From: Oscillatoriophycideae cyanobacterium NC_groundwater_1537_Pr4_S-0.65um_50_18
GTDB lineage: Bacteria; Cyanobacteriota; Cyanobacteriia; Elainellales; Elainellaceae
DNA: 64,000 nucleotides
Direction: 5' to 3'
Assembly: GCA_016208305.1 (NCBI GenBank)
Contig: JACQYI010000027.1
Location: 113,514-177,513, forward strand
The notes under the pieces are model-generated. The model was not told where the DNA came from. It made no database searches and was given only the letters and a program-made list of their open reading frames with translations. Shown here in pieces: positions 16,856-26,621 of the stretch (within the stretch, counting starts at the first letter, position 1; every line of letters begins with the position of its first letter). The position numbers and the translations under genes were made by a program.

Positions 16856-17941
16856 TCATGGCTTGAAAAGATTTAAGATAACTCCTAAAGGAGAAAGTAG
16901 CCTACCTGCAAAGTCTAGAAATGAGGTTGCACCTGTCTTGGGTACGATGATGACATCCCCGTCCTGCACCTGATAGTTATCAACTAGATTTCGTAAGTCT
17001 ATCTCCTGACGCTCAATTTTCCCGTTCTCATTCATTCTTACAAATGCTACATGGCTTAACCTAGCATCATCAGTCGGACCACCCGCGATCGCAACTGCAC
17101 TAGAAAGAGAACTGCTCGGAGGCACCTGAACCTCTCCAGGGCTGTTCACTTCTCCTACAACCCGAACCCGCACGGTTGCAGGCGCAAAGCTAGATCGGGC
17201 AATCAATCGGCGATCGAGGGTATCATTGGCAGCCAGTTTAGGAACATATATAGAATCACCATCTTGCAAGATTAAATCAGGGGCTACATTTTCTGAGCTA
17301 ATTGCATCCCAGAGATTGATAGTGATAGGTTGAGAAATCCCATCAGGATCATACCGCCGCAAAATCACTTGACGAATATCAGCATCTTGAGTAATACCTC
17401 CAGCTTGCATGATAGCTATAGTTAGTGTTGGGTTGGCTTCAGCTATGTTGCCGCCCTCGCTAGAATTTGTAGTCGAGAGGCTACGAAGCTGAACTTTCCC
17501 CGGACGCTGAACTTCTCCTGCAACATTGACCACTACAGGTCGTAACATCATTAAGTTAACTGTCACTACAGGATTAACTAAAAGAGAGGTCAATCGACGA
17601 TTTATTTCTGTAGCTAATTGCTGAGTGGTTTTCCCAGTTGCTAAAACTATGCCAATTAGCGGCATAGTAATGGTTCCATCTGGAAGAACAACTTTTGAGC
17701 CTGTGAACTCTTCGTATTCAAACACAGTAATGTCCAGATGATCACCAGGACCCAGAATATAGCTTGAACGAGCCGCTTCAGCATTTAGTACAATACCTGA
17801 AGCAGAAATTGATTGCGCAGTAGTAGGCAAAGAGGCTGTTGTACAGGCAATAAGCGCTAGAGCAAACGAGTAGTGAAACTTCTGAAGATTTCGCAGACAC
17901 AGCATAGGATAGCTCTTGCCCTTAGCATGGAAACAGTTCAT
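16856..17941 (-). CDS. Polysaccharide export protein, Wza-like (SLBB domains)
   Basis: From ATG 17941 the product has 361 residues; a TTG at 17950, overlapping the stop of the previous gene, is an alternative start. After a signal peptide (FALALIACTTASLPTTAQS) comes the polysaccharide export domain, YILGPGDHLDITVFEYEEF ... VVLPDGTITMPLIG, then two SLBB domains (VVNVAGEVQRPGKVQL and VRVVGEVNSPGEVQV). This is the outer-membrane or periplasmic channel for exopolysaccharide. It overlaps the wzc-like gene, so the two are translationally coupled. There is no clear lipobox, as is common in cyanobacterial homologues. Confidence 0.92.
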   Translation of the reverse strand: MNCFHAKGKSYPMLCLRNLQKFHYSFALALIACTTASLPTTAQSISASGIVLNAEAARSSYILGPGDHLDITVFEYEEFTGSKVVLPDGTITMPLIGIVLATGKTTQQLATEINRRLTSLLVNPVVTVNLMMLRPVVVNVAGEVQRPGKVQLRSLSTTNSSEGGNIAEANPTLTIAIMQAGGITQDADIRQVILRRYDPDGISQPITINLWDAISSENVAPDLILQDGDSIYVPKLAANDTLDRRLIARSSFAPATVRVRVVGEVNSPGEVQVPPSSSLSSAVAIAGGPTDDARLSHVAFVRMNENGKIERQEIDLRNLVDNYQVQDGDVIIVPKTGATSFLDFAGRLLSPLGVILNLFKP

Positions 17942-17946
17942 CAAAT

Positions 17947-20166
17947 TCAATCTCTCCTACTATTAATCTCCAATGAGTTTCGCTCTATAGCTGTAGAGTT
18001 CTGAGACACAAAACTCTGATCGGGCTGTTCCCGGATGTAGTAGAAATAGCTGTCAGGCTCTCTTTTATCGTTCACACCGTTGATCACCATTCCCAAGACA
18101 TTTTGTCCAGATTGTACTAAAAACTCTTTTGTAACCTCAGCGTTGGTGAAGTTAATTACACCAGGACGAACCACTAGTAAGATACCGTCAACTACCTTGC
18201 CTAAAACAGCTGCATCTGCAATACCTGCTAGTGGAGGAGTATCGAAAATTATAAAATCATAGTCTTGTGAGAATGTAGCGACCAGCGAAGCCATACGATT
18301 TGAATCGAGCAGGGCAATTGGATTGGGAGGTACAACTCCTACCGGAAGAACATAGACATTAGGCATTACCTCTTGCACCGCATTGCTAAGAGCAACTTTG
18401 TCCACCATGACATTAGTCAGACCTACTGCATTCGTTAGCCCCCAAATGTGATGCTGAATTGGGCAGCGCATATCTGCATCTACTAAAAGTACCCGATGAC
18501 CTACTTGAGCTATAGATACTGCCAAGTTTGCAGAAACTTCTGACTTACCTTCTTGAGCAACAGAACTTGTAACTACAATTGTTCTTAACGTTTTGTCAGA
18601 GTTCAAAAATTTCAGATTAGCCTGAAGCATTTGGTAAGCTTGACTTACTGGAGAACGCGGTTCATCTCGTGTAATTACTCTAGGAATAGGCTGATCTGAA
18701 TCTAGATAAAAATGGGTTTTTCCGGCTCCTGTAAAGGTAGGAATGACTCCTAGCAGCGTATATCCAAGTAGCCCTCTCGCCTCTTTAACTGTTTTGATAG
18801 AGCGATCGATTAGGTCAAGGAGAAAAGCAGTGGCTAAGGCAAGTAGAATACCAGCAATGCCTCCTGCTGCCAAAAGCAATGGCTTCCGGGAACTCACTGG
18901 ATCTTTAGGAATTAGTGCAGGTGAGATGATGCGGGCATTACCTACATTCTGATTCTCCGCCACTTGAACCTCTTGAAGCTTTTTGAGAAGCGCTTCGTAA
19001 GTTGCTTGATCCGCCTGCAGTTTTCGCTCGAGCTCATTCTGTCTCTGCTCTAATCCCGGCAAAACATTCGCCCGTTTCACGTAAACTGACTGAGCATCTA
19101 ATAATATAGCGACTTGGCCGATTAGCCCTAACCGCTTTGCTTCAGCACTAACTAGCTGTTGAATTAGCCCTTGTTGTAGTTCGCCCACTTGCAAACTTCC
19201 CGCAGAAACTTGCCGACCACTGCCAACTATCTGCTGTACGCGCTCTTGAAGTAACGCATTAAGAGCTGAAATTTTACGCTCTAGATTAGTTATTGTGGGA
19301 TAGCCGGGCAGGTACCGAGTCTGCTCAACAGCGAGTTGCCGTTGAGATTCTTGCAATTGAGTTAAAACTTCTTGAACTCCAGGTGCCTGGCTCAGAGCCG
19401 CAAGAGTTACAGCCTCCCGTGAATTGATGCCAACGCGATCTTGTATTTCTCTCGATTGGGCAGTTGCGTCTTCTAATTGGGCACGAGCTTCGGTAATTTT
19501 TGAGTTCAAACTCGAAATAGCTTCCACTGATGCACTGGCTTCCTCTTGAAGAACAATAATTTTGTTTTCTTCTTTAAACCGACGCAAGGCCAGATCTGAC
19601 TGCCGGACAGCACTTTCAGTTTCAGGTAGCTGCTCTGCAATAAATGTACGAGCTGATACTGCCTCAGCTCTGTTAGCCTGTAAATTTTTACGGATATAGA
19701 TCTCTATAACTTTATTGACTACTGATGCTGCTAGCTCTGGATCTTTCGCTTTATATGAGATTTGCAGTATATCTGTTCCTCGAACTCCTTTAATCTCGAA
19801 GTTTTTGATAAAGCTCTCGGGAGTAAGAGGCTCGCCCTGATTGTCTGTAAGTTTGAGTTCTTTGATTGCTTCTTGCATAACTGGTGCAGAACGAACAATT
19901 TCTGCCTGCGTATCCAAAGGACTAGTTTGCATATTTAAAGCTTCAAGCTGCCCAATTCCCTCTCCTAATCCTGTTAAAGAAGAGGCGCGACTGCTTTTGA
20001 TTAGGAGTTTTCCCTCTGCTTCATAAACTGGTTTTTGCAGGAGTAAGAACAGTGATGTAGCAGCAACAGTTGCTACAAAAGCTCCAGCAGCTGGCAACCA
20101 ACGACGTCTCAGTACGAGCCAATACTTTTGAATGTCTATTTCTTCAGAAATGTCTTTAGGTTCCAT
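17947..20166 (-). CDS. Wzc-like polysaccharide co-polymerase / tyrosine autokinase
   Basis: A 739-residue protein. Residues 1-100 hold a Wzz-type chain-length domain with a transmembrane helix (about 30-48), followed by a long periplasmic coiled-coil region (about 180-420), a second transmembrane helix (about 445-465) and a BY-kinase domain with Walker A SVAQEGKSEVSANLA, Walker A' LLVDADMR and Walker B FIIFDTPP. It controls polymer length and export with Wza. The C-terminal Tyr cluster is short (SYFYYIREQ), fewer Tyr than in E. coli Wzc. It is the first gene of a six-gene run down to 12383; a 476 bp gap upstream probably holds the promoter. Confidence 0.94.
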   Translation of the reverse strand: MEPKDISEEIDIQKYWLVLRRRWLPAAGAFVATVAATSLFLLLQKPVYEAEGKLLIKSSRASSLTGLGEGIGQLEALNMQTSPLDTQAEIVRSAPVMQEAIKELKLTDNQGEPLTPESFIKNFEIKGVRGTDILQISYKAKDPELAASVVNKVIEIYIRKNLQANRAEAVSARTFIAEQLPETESAVRQSDLALRRFKEENKIIVLQEEASASVEAISSLNSKITEARAQLEDATAQSREIQDRVGINSREAVTLAALSQAPGVQEVLTQLQESQRQLAVEQTRYLPGYPTITNLERKISALNALLQERVQQIVGSGRQVSAGSLQVGELQQGLIQQLVSAEAKRLGLIGQVAILLDAQSVYVKRANVLPGLEQRQNELERKLQADQATYEALLKKLQEVQVAENQNVGNARIISPALIPKDPVSSRKPLLLAAGGIAGILLALATAFLLDLIDRSIKTVKEARGLLGYTLLGVIPTFTGAGKTHFYLDSDQPIPRVITRDEPRSPVSQAYQMLQANLKFLNSDKTLRTIVVTSSVAQEGKSEVSANLAVSIAQVGHRVLLVDADMRCPIQHHIWGLTNAVGLTNVMVDKVALSNAVQEVMPNVYVLPVGVVPPNPIALLDSNRMASLVATFSQDYDFIIFDTPPLAGIADAAVLGKVVDGILLVVRPGVINFTNAEVTKEFLVQSGQNVLGMVINGVNDKREPDSYFYYIREQPDQSFVSQNSTAIERNSLEINSRRD

Positions 20167-20642
20167 GTGCCAGTGATAGTGGAAAAGTAAGACTTCAAAA
20201 TATAAGTACCACTAGGAAACTGCTTAGAATCATTGTGTGTTCGCCTAGAGTTCATCCGTGCTGAAAGCATGTTTATCTCTCAAGGGATAATGATTTAGAA
20301 GTTGACTGTCGAGCCTATGATCCCATAAATGTTCTCGCCTTATGTAAAGAACTAACGGCTTTTTAGAGTGAGTTCATGTTGTTCTTGTAAAATCGCATCT
20401 GATTTATGGACGCTCAGATTAGTTGGGATTTAGACAAGTTTGTGCTGGCTGAGATGCTAGCTTCAATCATGAGTTAAGATTTGACGCAGATCAGAATACT
20501 GAAGCTGTGACTGACATCAAACTTTCCTAACTTGATATAGACAGAGAGCTGTTGGGAGGAGAAGCATTAAATGCAATTCTCCCAATAGCCCTCTTCTCTT
20601 TTTTCAGCATAAGCGGTTTTTGCAACACAACCAGTTTTAGTA
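20167..20642. other. 476 bp intergenic stretch, probable promoter region of the wzc operon
   Basis: No coding frame is credible. An imperfect hairpin at 20552-20585 (TTGGGAG with CTCCCAA, plus inner pairing) lies about 60 bp behind the stop of the UDP-glucose dehydrogenase gene and could end that transcript, although it lacks a T-run. The part nearer to 20167 should hold the promoter of the wzc-like gene. Confidence 0.4.
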
Positions 20643-22022
20643 TTAGCAACCCACACCTAAGTAGCGAAACCCAGCTGCTTCCAAAGCCTGTTGATCTAAA
20701 AAGTTGCGACCATCAATTAGAATGGCAGAATTCATAAGTTCCGCCATTTGGCTATAGTTAAGTGTGCGAAACTGCTGCCACTCTGTCACCAATACTAAAG
20801 CATCGCAGCCATCCGCAAGGCGTTCGGGGTCAGTCTCTACATTCACATTAGACAAACTGTGGCGCATTCCACTTTGAGACACTAAAGGGTCATACGCCTT
20901 GATCTTGGCTCCCAATCTATGTAACTGCTCAATCAAATCGAGTGCTGGCGCATCTCGCATATCGTCAGTATTCGGCTTAAAGGTCATTCCCAGCAAACCA
21001 ATGGTCTTGCCCTTAAGAATTTTCAAGGTTTGCTGAAGTTTCTCAACGGCTATCAAACGTTGACGCTGGTTCACGCTGACTGTTGCTTTTAGGAGCTGTG
21101 CCTCATAACCATAGTCATCTGCCGTATGAATCAGCGCCGACACATCTTTGGGAAAGCAGGAGCCGCCCCAGCCAATCCCAGCTTGCAAAAACTTACCGCC
21201 AATCCGAGAATCTAGACCAATGCCTTTTGCAACTTGCGTCACATCTGCCCCCACGCGATCGCAAATATTAGCGACCTCGTTGATAAAGCTAATTTTAGTC
21301 GCCAAGAAGGCATTAGCGGCATATTTTACCATTTCTGCTGAGCTTAGATCCGTCACGAGCGTAGAAACGCTGGACAGAGATTTGTCTTCAGCATACTCAC
21401 GAGAGACAATTGGTGCATAGAGATCTTTCATCATACCAATTGCTTTGGGGCTGTTGCTGCCTAACACAATCCGATCTGGATTGAAGGTGTCATAAACTGC
21501 TGAGCCTTCTCGCAAAAACTCAGGGTTGCTAACCACATCAAAGTCAGCCTTGAGTTCGGTGGCAGTGCCGCCTCCTGCGCTTACCAAAGCCTTTTGCCGC
21601 TCAGCAACTCCATCTAGCACTAGCATCCGCACCCAGTCTCCAGAACCGATCGGCACCGTAGACTTATTAACAATCACCTTATAGTCTCCGTTCAGATATT
21701 CACCAATTCCCCGAGCAACGGCTTCTACATAGCGCGTATCGCTCCCCCCATTGGGTAAAGGCGGAGTTCCGACAGCAATAAAGAGAATCTCACCATGAGT
21801 CACGCCAGCAGCTAAATCAGTTGTAAACTGAATATTGTGATTCTGAATAGCAATTTGCATTAAGTCTGACAGCCCCGGCTCAAAAATGGGAGACTGTCCC
21901 GATTGCATGAGTTTCACCTTCTCCTCATTGTTATCTACGCAGACAACCTGGTGTCCAATGTGAGCGAGGCAAACACCAGTCACTAAGCCAACATATCCGG
22001 TACCAATTACACAAACGCGCAT
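20643..22022 (-). CDS. ugd: UDP-glucose 6-dehydrogenase
   Basis: Oxidises UDP-glucose to UDP-glucuronate with two NAD+. It starts MRVCVIGTGYVGLVTGVCLA, a Rossmann motif, and has the catalytic Cys in GGSCFPKDV (about residue 276) and the C-terminal UDP-binding domain (about 330-440, with GMTFKPNTDDMRDAP). At 459 residues it has the usual length. It sits directly between the UDP-xylose synthase gene and the wzc-like gene. Its product is the substrate of the neighbouring decarboxylase, so the two form a two-step route to UDP-xylose. Confidence 0.96.
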   Translation of the reverse strand: MRVCVIGTGYVGLVTGVCLAHIGHQVVCVDNNEEKVKLMQSGQSPIFEPGLSDLMQIAIQNHNIQFTTDLAAGVTHGEILFIAVGTPPLPNGGSDTRYVEAVARGIGEYLNGDYKVIVNKSTVPIGSGDWVRMLVLDGVAERQKALVSAGGGTATELKADFDVVSNPEFLREGSAVYDTFNPDRIVLGSNSPKAIGMMKDLYAPIVSREYAEDKSLSSVSTLVTDLSSAEMVKYAANAFLATKISFINEVANICDRVGADVTQVAKGIGLDSRIGGKFLQAGIGWGGSCFPKDVSALIHTADDYGYEAQLLKATVSVNQRQRLIAVEKLQQTLKILKGKTIGLLGMTFKPNTDDMRDAPALDLIEQLHRLGAKIKAYDPLVSQSGMRHSLSNVNVETDPERLADGCDALVLVTEWQQFRTLNYSQMAELMNSAILIDGRNFLDQQALEAAGFRYLGVGC

Positions 22023-22113
22023 AGTTATGTGAACTCCAAATTATGAACTGTGGGCTTTAGTGTCTCTAATCCAAAACCTTCTGCTTAAGCTGCACAGCGG
22101 AGGACAGTTTCAG

Positions 22114-23082
22114 TTAGGAGTGCATTGCAGGCTCGATCACATCAGTCGGTAGCACATCCCCCATCCTTGCTCGAAAATCATCAATGGTTAGCTTCAGCCC
22201 ACCCAGTAAAGCGACTTCGGGCTGCCAGTCTAGATGAATACGCGCCTTAGTAATATCCGGCTTGCGGCGGCGAGGGTCGTCTTGAGGTAACGGTTCATGC
22301 TTGATGGGGATATTTGGATTTACCATTTGTTGAACAGCTTGAGCTAACTCCAAGATAGTGTACTCATCTGGATTGCCTAAATTGACTGGACCAATATAGG
22401 CTCCATTCATCATCCGCATTAAGCCTTCAACCAAATCGGAGACATAACAAAAGCTGCGGGTTTGCGAACCATCTCCGTAAATTGTTAGAGGCTTGCTTTG
22501 GAGTGCCTGAACTACAAAATTGCTAACTACGCGACCATCATTCTCCAGCATCCGAGTTCCATAGGTGTTGAAAATCCGAACGACTCGAATATCCACATCA
22601 TTTTGGCGATGGTAGTCAAATGCCAGCGTTTCTGCTACTCGTTTACCTTCGTCATAGCAACTGCGGATTCCGATCGGGTTGACATTACCCCTATAGTCTT
22701 CAGTTTGGGGATGAACCTCTGGATCGCCATACACTTCAGAAGTAGAAGCTAAAAGAAATCGAGATTTTACCCGTTTAGCCAATCCCAGCATATTCATCGT
22801 CCCCATCACATTCGTTTTAATAGTTTTGACAGGATTATATTGATAATGCGTCGGTGATGCTGGACAAGCCAGATGATAAATTTGATCAACCTCGAGTCGA
22901 ATCGGCTCCGTAATATCGTGGCGAATCAACTCGAAATAGGGATGATCTAGCCATTTGAGAATATTTCGTTTGTGTCCTGTATAGAAGTTGTCTAAACAAA
23001 TCACTTCATGCCCTTGATCCATTAAGCGATCGATCAAATGAGAGCCAATAAAGCCTGCGCCACCTGTGACTAGAATTCTCAT
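22114..23082 (-). CDS. UDP-glucuronate decarboxylase (UDP-xylose synthase)
   Basis: I start at ATG 23082 ([20 protein letters not shown], 322 residues), because the family begins at this Rossmann motif; a TTG at 23109 is possible. The catalytic SDR motif is [10 protein letters not shown], the YDEGK form typical of UDP-xylose synthases, together with the Ser/Thr in [19 protein letters not shown] and DDPRRRKPD are further family marks. It converts UDP-glucuronate to UDP-xylose and CO2. It follows the sugar transferase gene by about 50 bp and precedes ugd by 91 bp. Confidence 0.93.
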   Translation of the reverse strand: MRILVTGGAGFIGSHLIDRLMDQGHEVICLDNFYTGHKRNILKWLDHPYFELIRHDITEPIRLEVDQIYHLACPASPTHYQYNPVKTIKTNVMGTMNMLGLAKRVKSRFLLASTSEVYGDPEVHPQTEDYRGNVNPIGIRSCYDEGKRVAETLAFDYHRQNDVDIRVVRIFNTYGTRMLENDGRVVSNFVVQALQSKPLTIYGDGSQTRSFCYVSDLVEGLMRMMNGAYIGPVNLGNPDEYTILELAQAVQQMVNPNIPIKHEPLPQDDPRRRKPDITKARIHLDWQPEVALLGGLKLTIDDFRARMGDVLPTDVIEPAMHS

Positions 23083-23130
23083 AATGTTAAGCCTAGTGCT
23101 CGTTTTCAAAAGGACATAAATAAACGGCTA

Positions 23131-24561
23131 CTAATAAGCACCCGTTTTACAAAAAACAACTTTGACTGTTTTTAGCAGGATGTTTAAATCCATGCCCAGT
23201 GACCAGTTTGTAATGTAATTAAGATCTAGATCGACAGCATCTTCAAAATTGTCAATATTAGAACGACCCGACACTTGCCATAATCCAGTGATACCCGGTA
23301 AAACTTCTTGTCGAATAAAATACTTTTCTTTGAACTTCTCCACATCTCTGACTGGCAGTGGACGCGGTCCTACAAAGCTCATTTCACCAACTAGCACATT
23401 AAACAACTGCGGCAGCTCATCTAAGCTGTAGCGGCGCAAAAACTTTCCCAGTCTCGTGACACGAGGATCATCCTTCATTTTGAATAAAACGCCGTCCTTC
23501 ATTTCATTTTTTAATTCCAGGTTAGCCTGTAGCTGAGCTGCATTAGCAACCATAGTACGGAACTTCCAGACTTTGAAATTCCGATTATGCAAACCAACAC
23601 GAGTCTGCCTGAAAAAGACTTCTCCAGGAGAGTCAAGTTTGATCAAAATAGCCAGTAGAAAATAGAGGGGTGAAAACAACAACAAGAGAATCACAGCACC
23701 ACAAAAGTCAAAACATCGCTTAATCGAGTACTGACCACCAACGATTACAGGCGTTGGCACGTTAATGCAGGGGACTCTGCCCATCATCCAGAACTCTGAA
23801 TTAGTAGGAAAAGCCTCATCTTGCTCCTGCAATATCCGCAGAGTAATGCCAGCAGCCTGAAAATGCCAGCAGAGATGCAAGCGGTTCTTAATAGCGCTCC
23901 AAGAAACAAAGGCTTCTGCAATACGCAGCTTCCGAAGTACCTGAAAAGTTTCTTCACGCTTAACTCTATCTAAAGAACTAGGATCCGCTATCCCTAATAA
24001 GTTATAATGATGCTCCCTCTCTATAAGCTCAACATTTCTTGCCTTATCCTCGCCATCAGAAATGAGAAAAACCGGATAACGAATAGCACCTTGTCTACGA
24101 ATCCAATCAGTTGCAAGGTCAAAACTAAAGCGACCTAGACAGACCAACAAGGTATTGAATAACCAGAATAATAAGAAAGCCGAGCGTGAAACATAACTAC
24201 TTGGCTCATAAAGGAAGGCTATGAGCAATAGTAGAAGACTTGATAACGATGTAACCTTCAACAGACCCAGGTAATCACGCCGAAGACTCCCGGCTTTATA
24301 CAGACTTCGTGTGGCAATGATACTAATTTCAACAGCAAGAACTAAAGGTAGAAAACGTAGCCCCTGTTCATCAGTCCAGGGTGATTGCAACTCAGTGCCA
24401 TAGCTCACGGCTAATTGCCAAGCGATCGAGATGGAAAGCGTATCTAATAAGAGGAGTATTGCTACCCGAAACCATCCTAAAGCTGCTCCTCTCCGCAGCC
24501 TTGTAAATATAGACGAGCGCAAATCTGGTTTAAGCTCTACTGGTGCTAATTTAAATTCCAT
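23131..24561 (-). CDS. Priming sugar transferase (polyprenyl glycosylphosphotransferase, WbaP/WcaJ type)
   Basis: From ATG 24561 the protein has 476 residues; earlier starts up to 24606 are open but lack a ribosome site. The N-terminal half has about four transmembrane helices and a CoA-binding-like domain. The C-terminal 200 residues are the bacterial sugar transferase domain: a helix (about 290-310), VFFRQTRVGLHNRNFKVWKF, the DDPRVTRLGKFLRRYSLDEL motif and GPRPLPVRDV ... GITGLWQVSGR. It starts repeat-unit synthesis by placing a sugar-1-phosphate on undecaprenyl phosphate. As the first gene of the minus-strand run it may drive the UDP-xylose synthase and ugd genes. Confidence 0.93.
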   Translation of the reverse strand: MEFKLAPVELKPDLRSSIFTRLRRGAALGWFRVAILLLLDTLSISIAWQLAVSYGTELQSPWTDEQGLRFLPLVLAVEISIIATRSLYKAGSLRRDYLGLLKVTSLSSLLLLLIAFLYEPSSYVSRSAFLLFWLFNTLLVCLGRFSFDLATDWIRRQGAIRYPVFLISDGEDKARNVELIEREHHYNLLGIADPSSLDRVKREETFQVLRKLRIAEAFVSWSAIKNRLHLCWHFQAAGITLRILQEQDEAFPTNSEFWMMGRVPCINVPTPVIVGGQYSIKRCFDFCGAVILLLLFSPLYFLLAILIKLDSPGEVFFRQTRVGLHNRNFKVWKFRTMVANAAQLQANLELKNEMKDGVLFKMKDDPRVTRLGKFLRRYSLDELPQLFNVLVGEMSFVGPRPLPVRDVEKFKEKYFIRQEVLPGITGLWQVSGRSNIDNFEDAVDLDLNYITNWSLGMDLNILLKTVKVVFCKTGAY

Positions 24562-24606
24562 GTTCTTGAATTTTGTGAGGAATAGCAGAATCGAGATTCC
24601 CATCAA

Positions 24607-25473
24607 AAATGATGTTAATCAAAGTTATACACTTACACTAATTTTCCTTGAGACTGCACAGAAATCCTTTTTGCCTAGCAAGGATTTCTGTCAGGTTGAC
24701 TCTATGTAACTGCACATGAAATTGGAATTATCTGGTTAAGGTACGCCAATTCAAACCTGAAGTGCATCCTAATGTTCCTGGGAAGTAGAAAGCTCTGTCA
24801 TTTCAATTAACTTGCTGAGTACTGTCTCAACCACCCTGGTTGCGAGAACTACGTAGCCGCTTAGAATCTATGAGAGAAACAATACAGTACTTTCAACAGA
24901 TAAAAGTTCCCTCAAGTATCAGCTTTACGCGATCTTTAAAGAAGCAAGCCTTTGAAAAGAAAGAGATTAAAGCTGCGAGAAATCTCTGATGGTTTTGATG
25001 GCCATGCTCTCTGAAATATATCGAAAATATATCGAACTCTAAACCTACGTAACCTCTAGCGAAGCTCAACAGGAAGTTGCGGGTCACGCTGCACACAACA
25101 TCAACGCTCAAAAAGCTAATCCATCAATAAGTTCAAGAAGACTATGCACTCTACCAAGATCACCCTTTGATAGCTCTGGTTAAACCTGCAGAGATATGCT
25201 GTGGACAGCATAAAGTTATTTAGAGCAATTGTCTATAGAGACTAAGGTATTTTCCTGAAGTTTTCTACGCCATTTGGCTTAAAACTCTTTGCAAGAACCT
25301 GTATCTGTTGTTAGATTCTTGTCCAACTAGAGCTTGGATGTTCTCAAGAATAGTCGTTAAGAGTCTCCTCGTCATCAATATGAATTTTTGAAAAGTACGC
25401 TCTGCTAGACTCTTCAAAAAGTCTGCCGACAGGTTAAATAGTAGCTAGAAAGTGGATTAGTAGGACAGAAGCA
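24607..25473. other. About 870 bp between divergent genes; no intact gene recognised
   Basis: This is the longest gene-free stretch in the window. The plus frame from 24831 to about 24978 reads like coding sequence for some 45 codons (WLRELRSRLESMRETIQYFQ) and then meets stops, so it may be a fragment of a lost gene, but I could not assign a family. A minus-strand 72-codon frame at 24893-25111 overlaps it and looks like a by-product. The outer parts must hold promoters for the sugar transferase gene and for galE. Confidence 0.45.
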
Positions 25474-26463
25474 ATGTCAATCATATTAGTTACAGGTGGA
25501 GCGGGTTACATCGGCTCTCACGCAGTCTTGGCGCTTCAGCAAGCAGGGTTTAATGTTGTAGTTCTTGATAACTTGGTATATGGTCATCGAGAACTTGTAG
25601 AGGCTCTGGGAGCAAAGTTAATTGTTGGGGATACGAGCGATCGCCCTCTCTTAGACGATATTTTTTCTAAATTTAATGTTGCCGCAGTGATGCATTTCGC
25701 TGCCTATGCTTATGTCGGTGAATCAGTTAGTGATCCCGCCAAATACTATCGAAATAACGTTCAGGGTACTCTAACGCTGTTAGAGTCGATGATCAATGCT
25801 GGAGTAAAGCAATTCGTTTTCTCTTCTACTTGTGCAACCTATGGTGTACCCAAAACGGTGCCAATTCCAGAAGAGCATCCTCAGAATCCTATTAATCCCT
25901 ATGGTGCCAGTAAGCTCATGGTCGAGCGCATACTGTCAGACTTTGACGCAGCCTATGGACTTAAATCTGTATGTTTTCGCTACTTTAATGCTGCGGGAGC
26001 TGATCCAGAAGGCAGGCTGGGCGAAGACCACAATCCAGAAACTCATCTAATTCCATTAGTTTTATTGGCAGCTTTAGGAAAACGCGATTCCGTTTCAGTC
26101 TTTGGTACAGATTACCCAACACCAGATGGTACCTGTATTCGCGACTATATTCACGTTACAGACTTAGCCAATGCTCATGTCTTGGGTTTGCAGTACCTGC
26201 TAAACGGTGGCAAGAGTAGTACTTTTAATTTGGGAAATGGGAACGGCTTTTCGGTCAGAGAGATTATTGCAGCTGCTCGCCAAGTGACGGGACGAGAAAT
26301 TCAAGTTGTGGAGAGCGATCGCCGTGCTGGAGATCCTCCTAGCTTGGTAGGCAGCAGCGATCAAGCTAGGAAAATTTTGGGCTGGCAGCCTCAGTATGCC
26401 GATTTACACCAAATCTTAACTCACGCCTGGAATTGGCATTTGAGCCGGCATCAGCTCTCGTAA
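25474..26463 (+). CDS. galE: UDP-glucose 4-epimerase
   Basis: A 329-residue SDR enzyme that interconverts UDP-glucose and UDP-galactose. It has the NAD-binding GGAGYIGSHAVLAL at the start, the catalytic Ser in FSSTCATYG, the YGASK catalytic pair (about residues 148-152) and FRYFNAAGADPEGRLGE, typical of GalE. It is divergent from the sugar transferase gene. It can feed UDP-galactose into the neighbouring polysaccharide locus, but it also has general roles such as galactolipid synthesis. Confidence 0.95.
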   Translation: MSIILVTGGAGYIGSHAVLALQQAGFNVVVLDNLVYGHRELVEALGAKLIVGDTSDRPLLDDIFSKFNVAAVMHFAAYAYVGESVSDPAKYYRNNVQGTLTLLESMINAGVKQFVFSSTCATYGVPKTVPIPEEHPQNPINPYGASKLMVERILSDFDAAYGLKSVCFRYFNAAGADPEGRLGEDHNPETHLIPLVLLAALGKRDSVSVFGTDYPTPDGTCIRDYIHVTDLANAHVLGLQYLLNGGKSSTFNLGNGNGFSVREIIAAARQVTGREIQVVESDRRAGDPPSLVGSSDQARKILGWQPQYADLHQILTHAWNWHLSRHQLS

Positions 26464-26621
26464 AGTTCGTCCAAAGCAAAACCTCTCAAAAAACATCTGC
26501 CGCATTGTCAATTCAAATTGGTATGATTTCTCCGATACCTGAAGAGCGTACAGGGAAGAGTCATAATAGTGCTGGCTAGCGCGATCGCTTGTCCCCCTAT
26601 CCTTTCCATTCTTCTTTTTTT

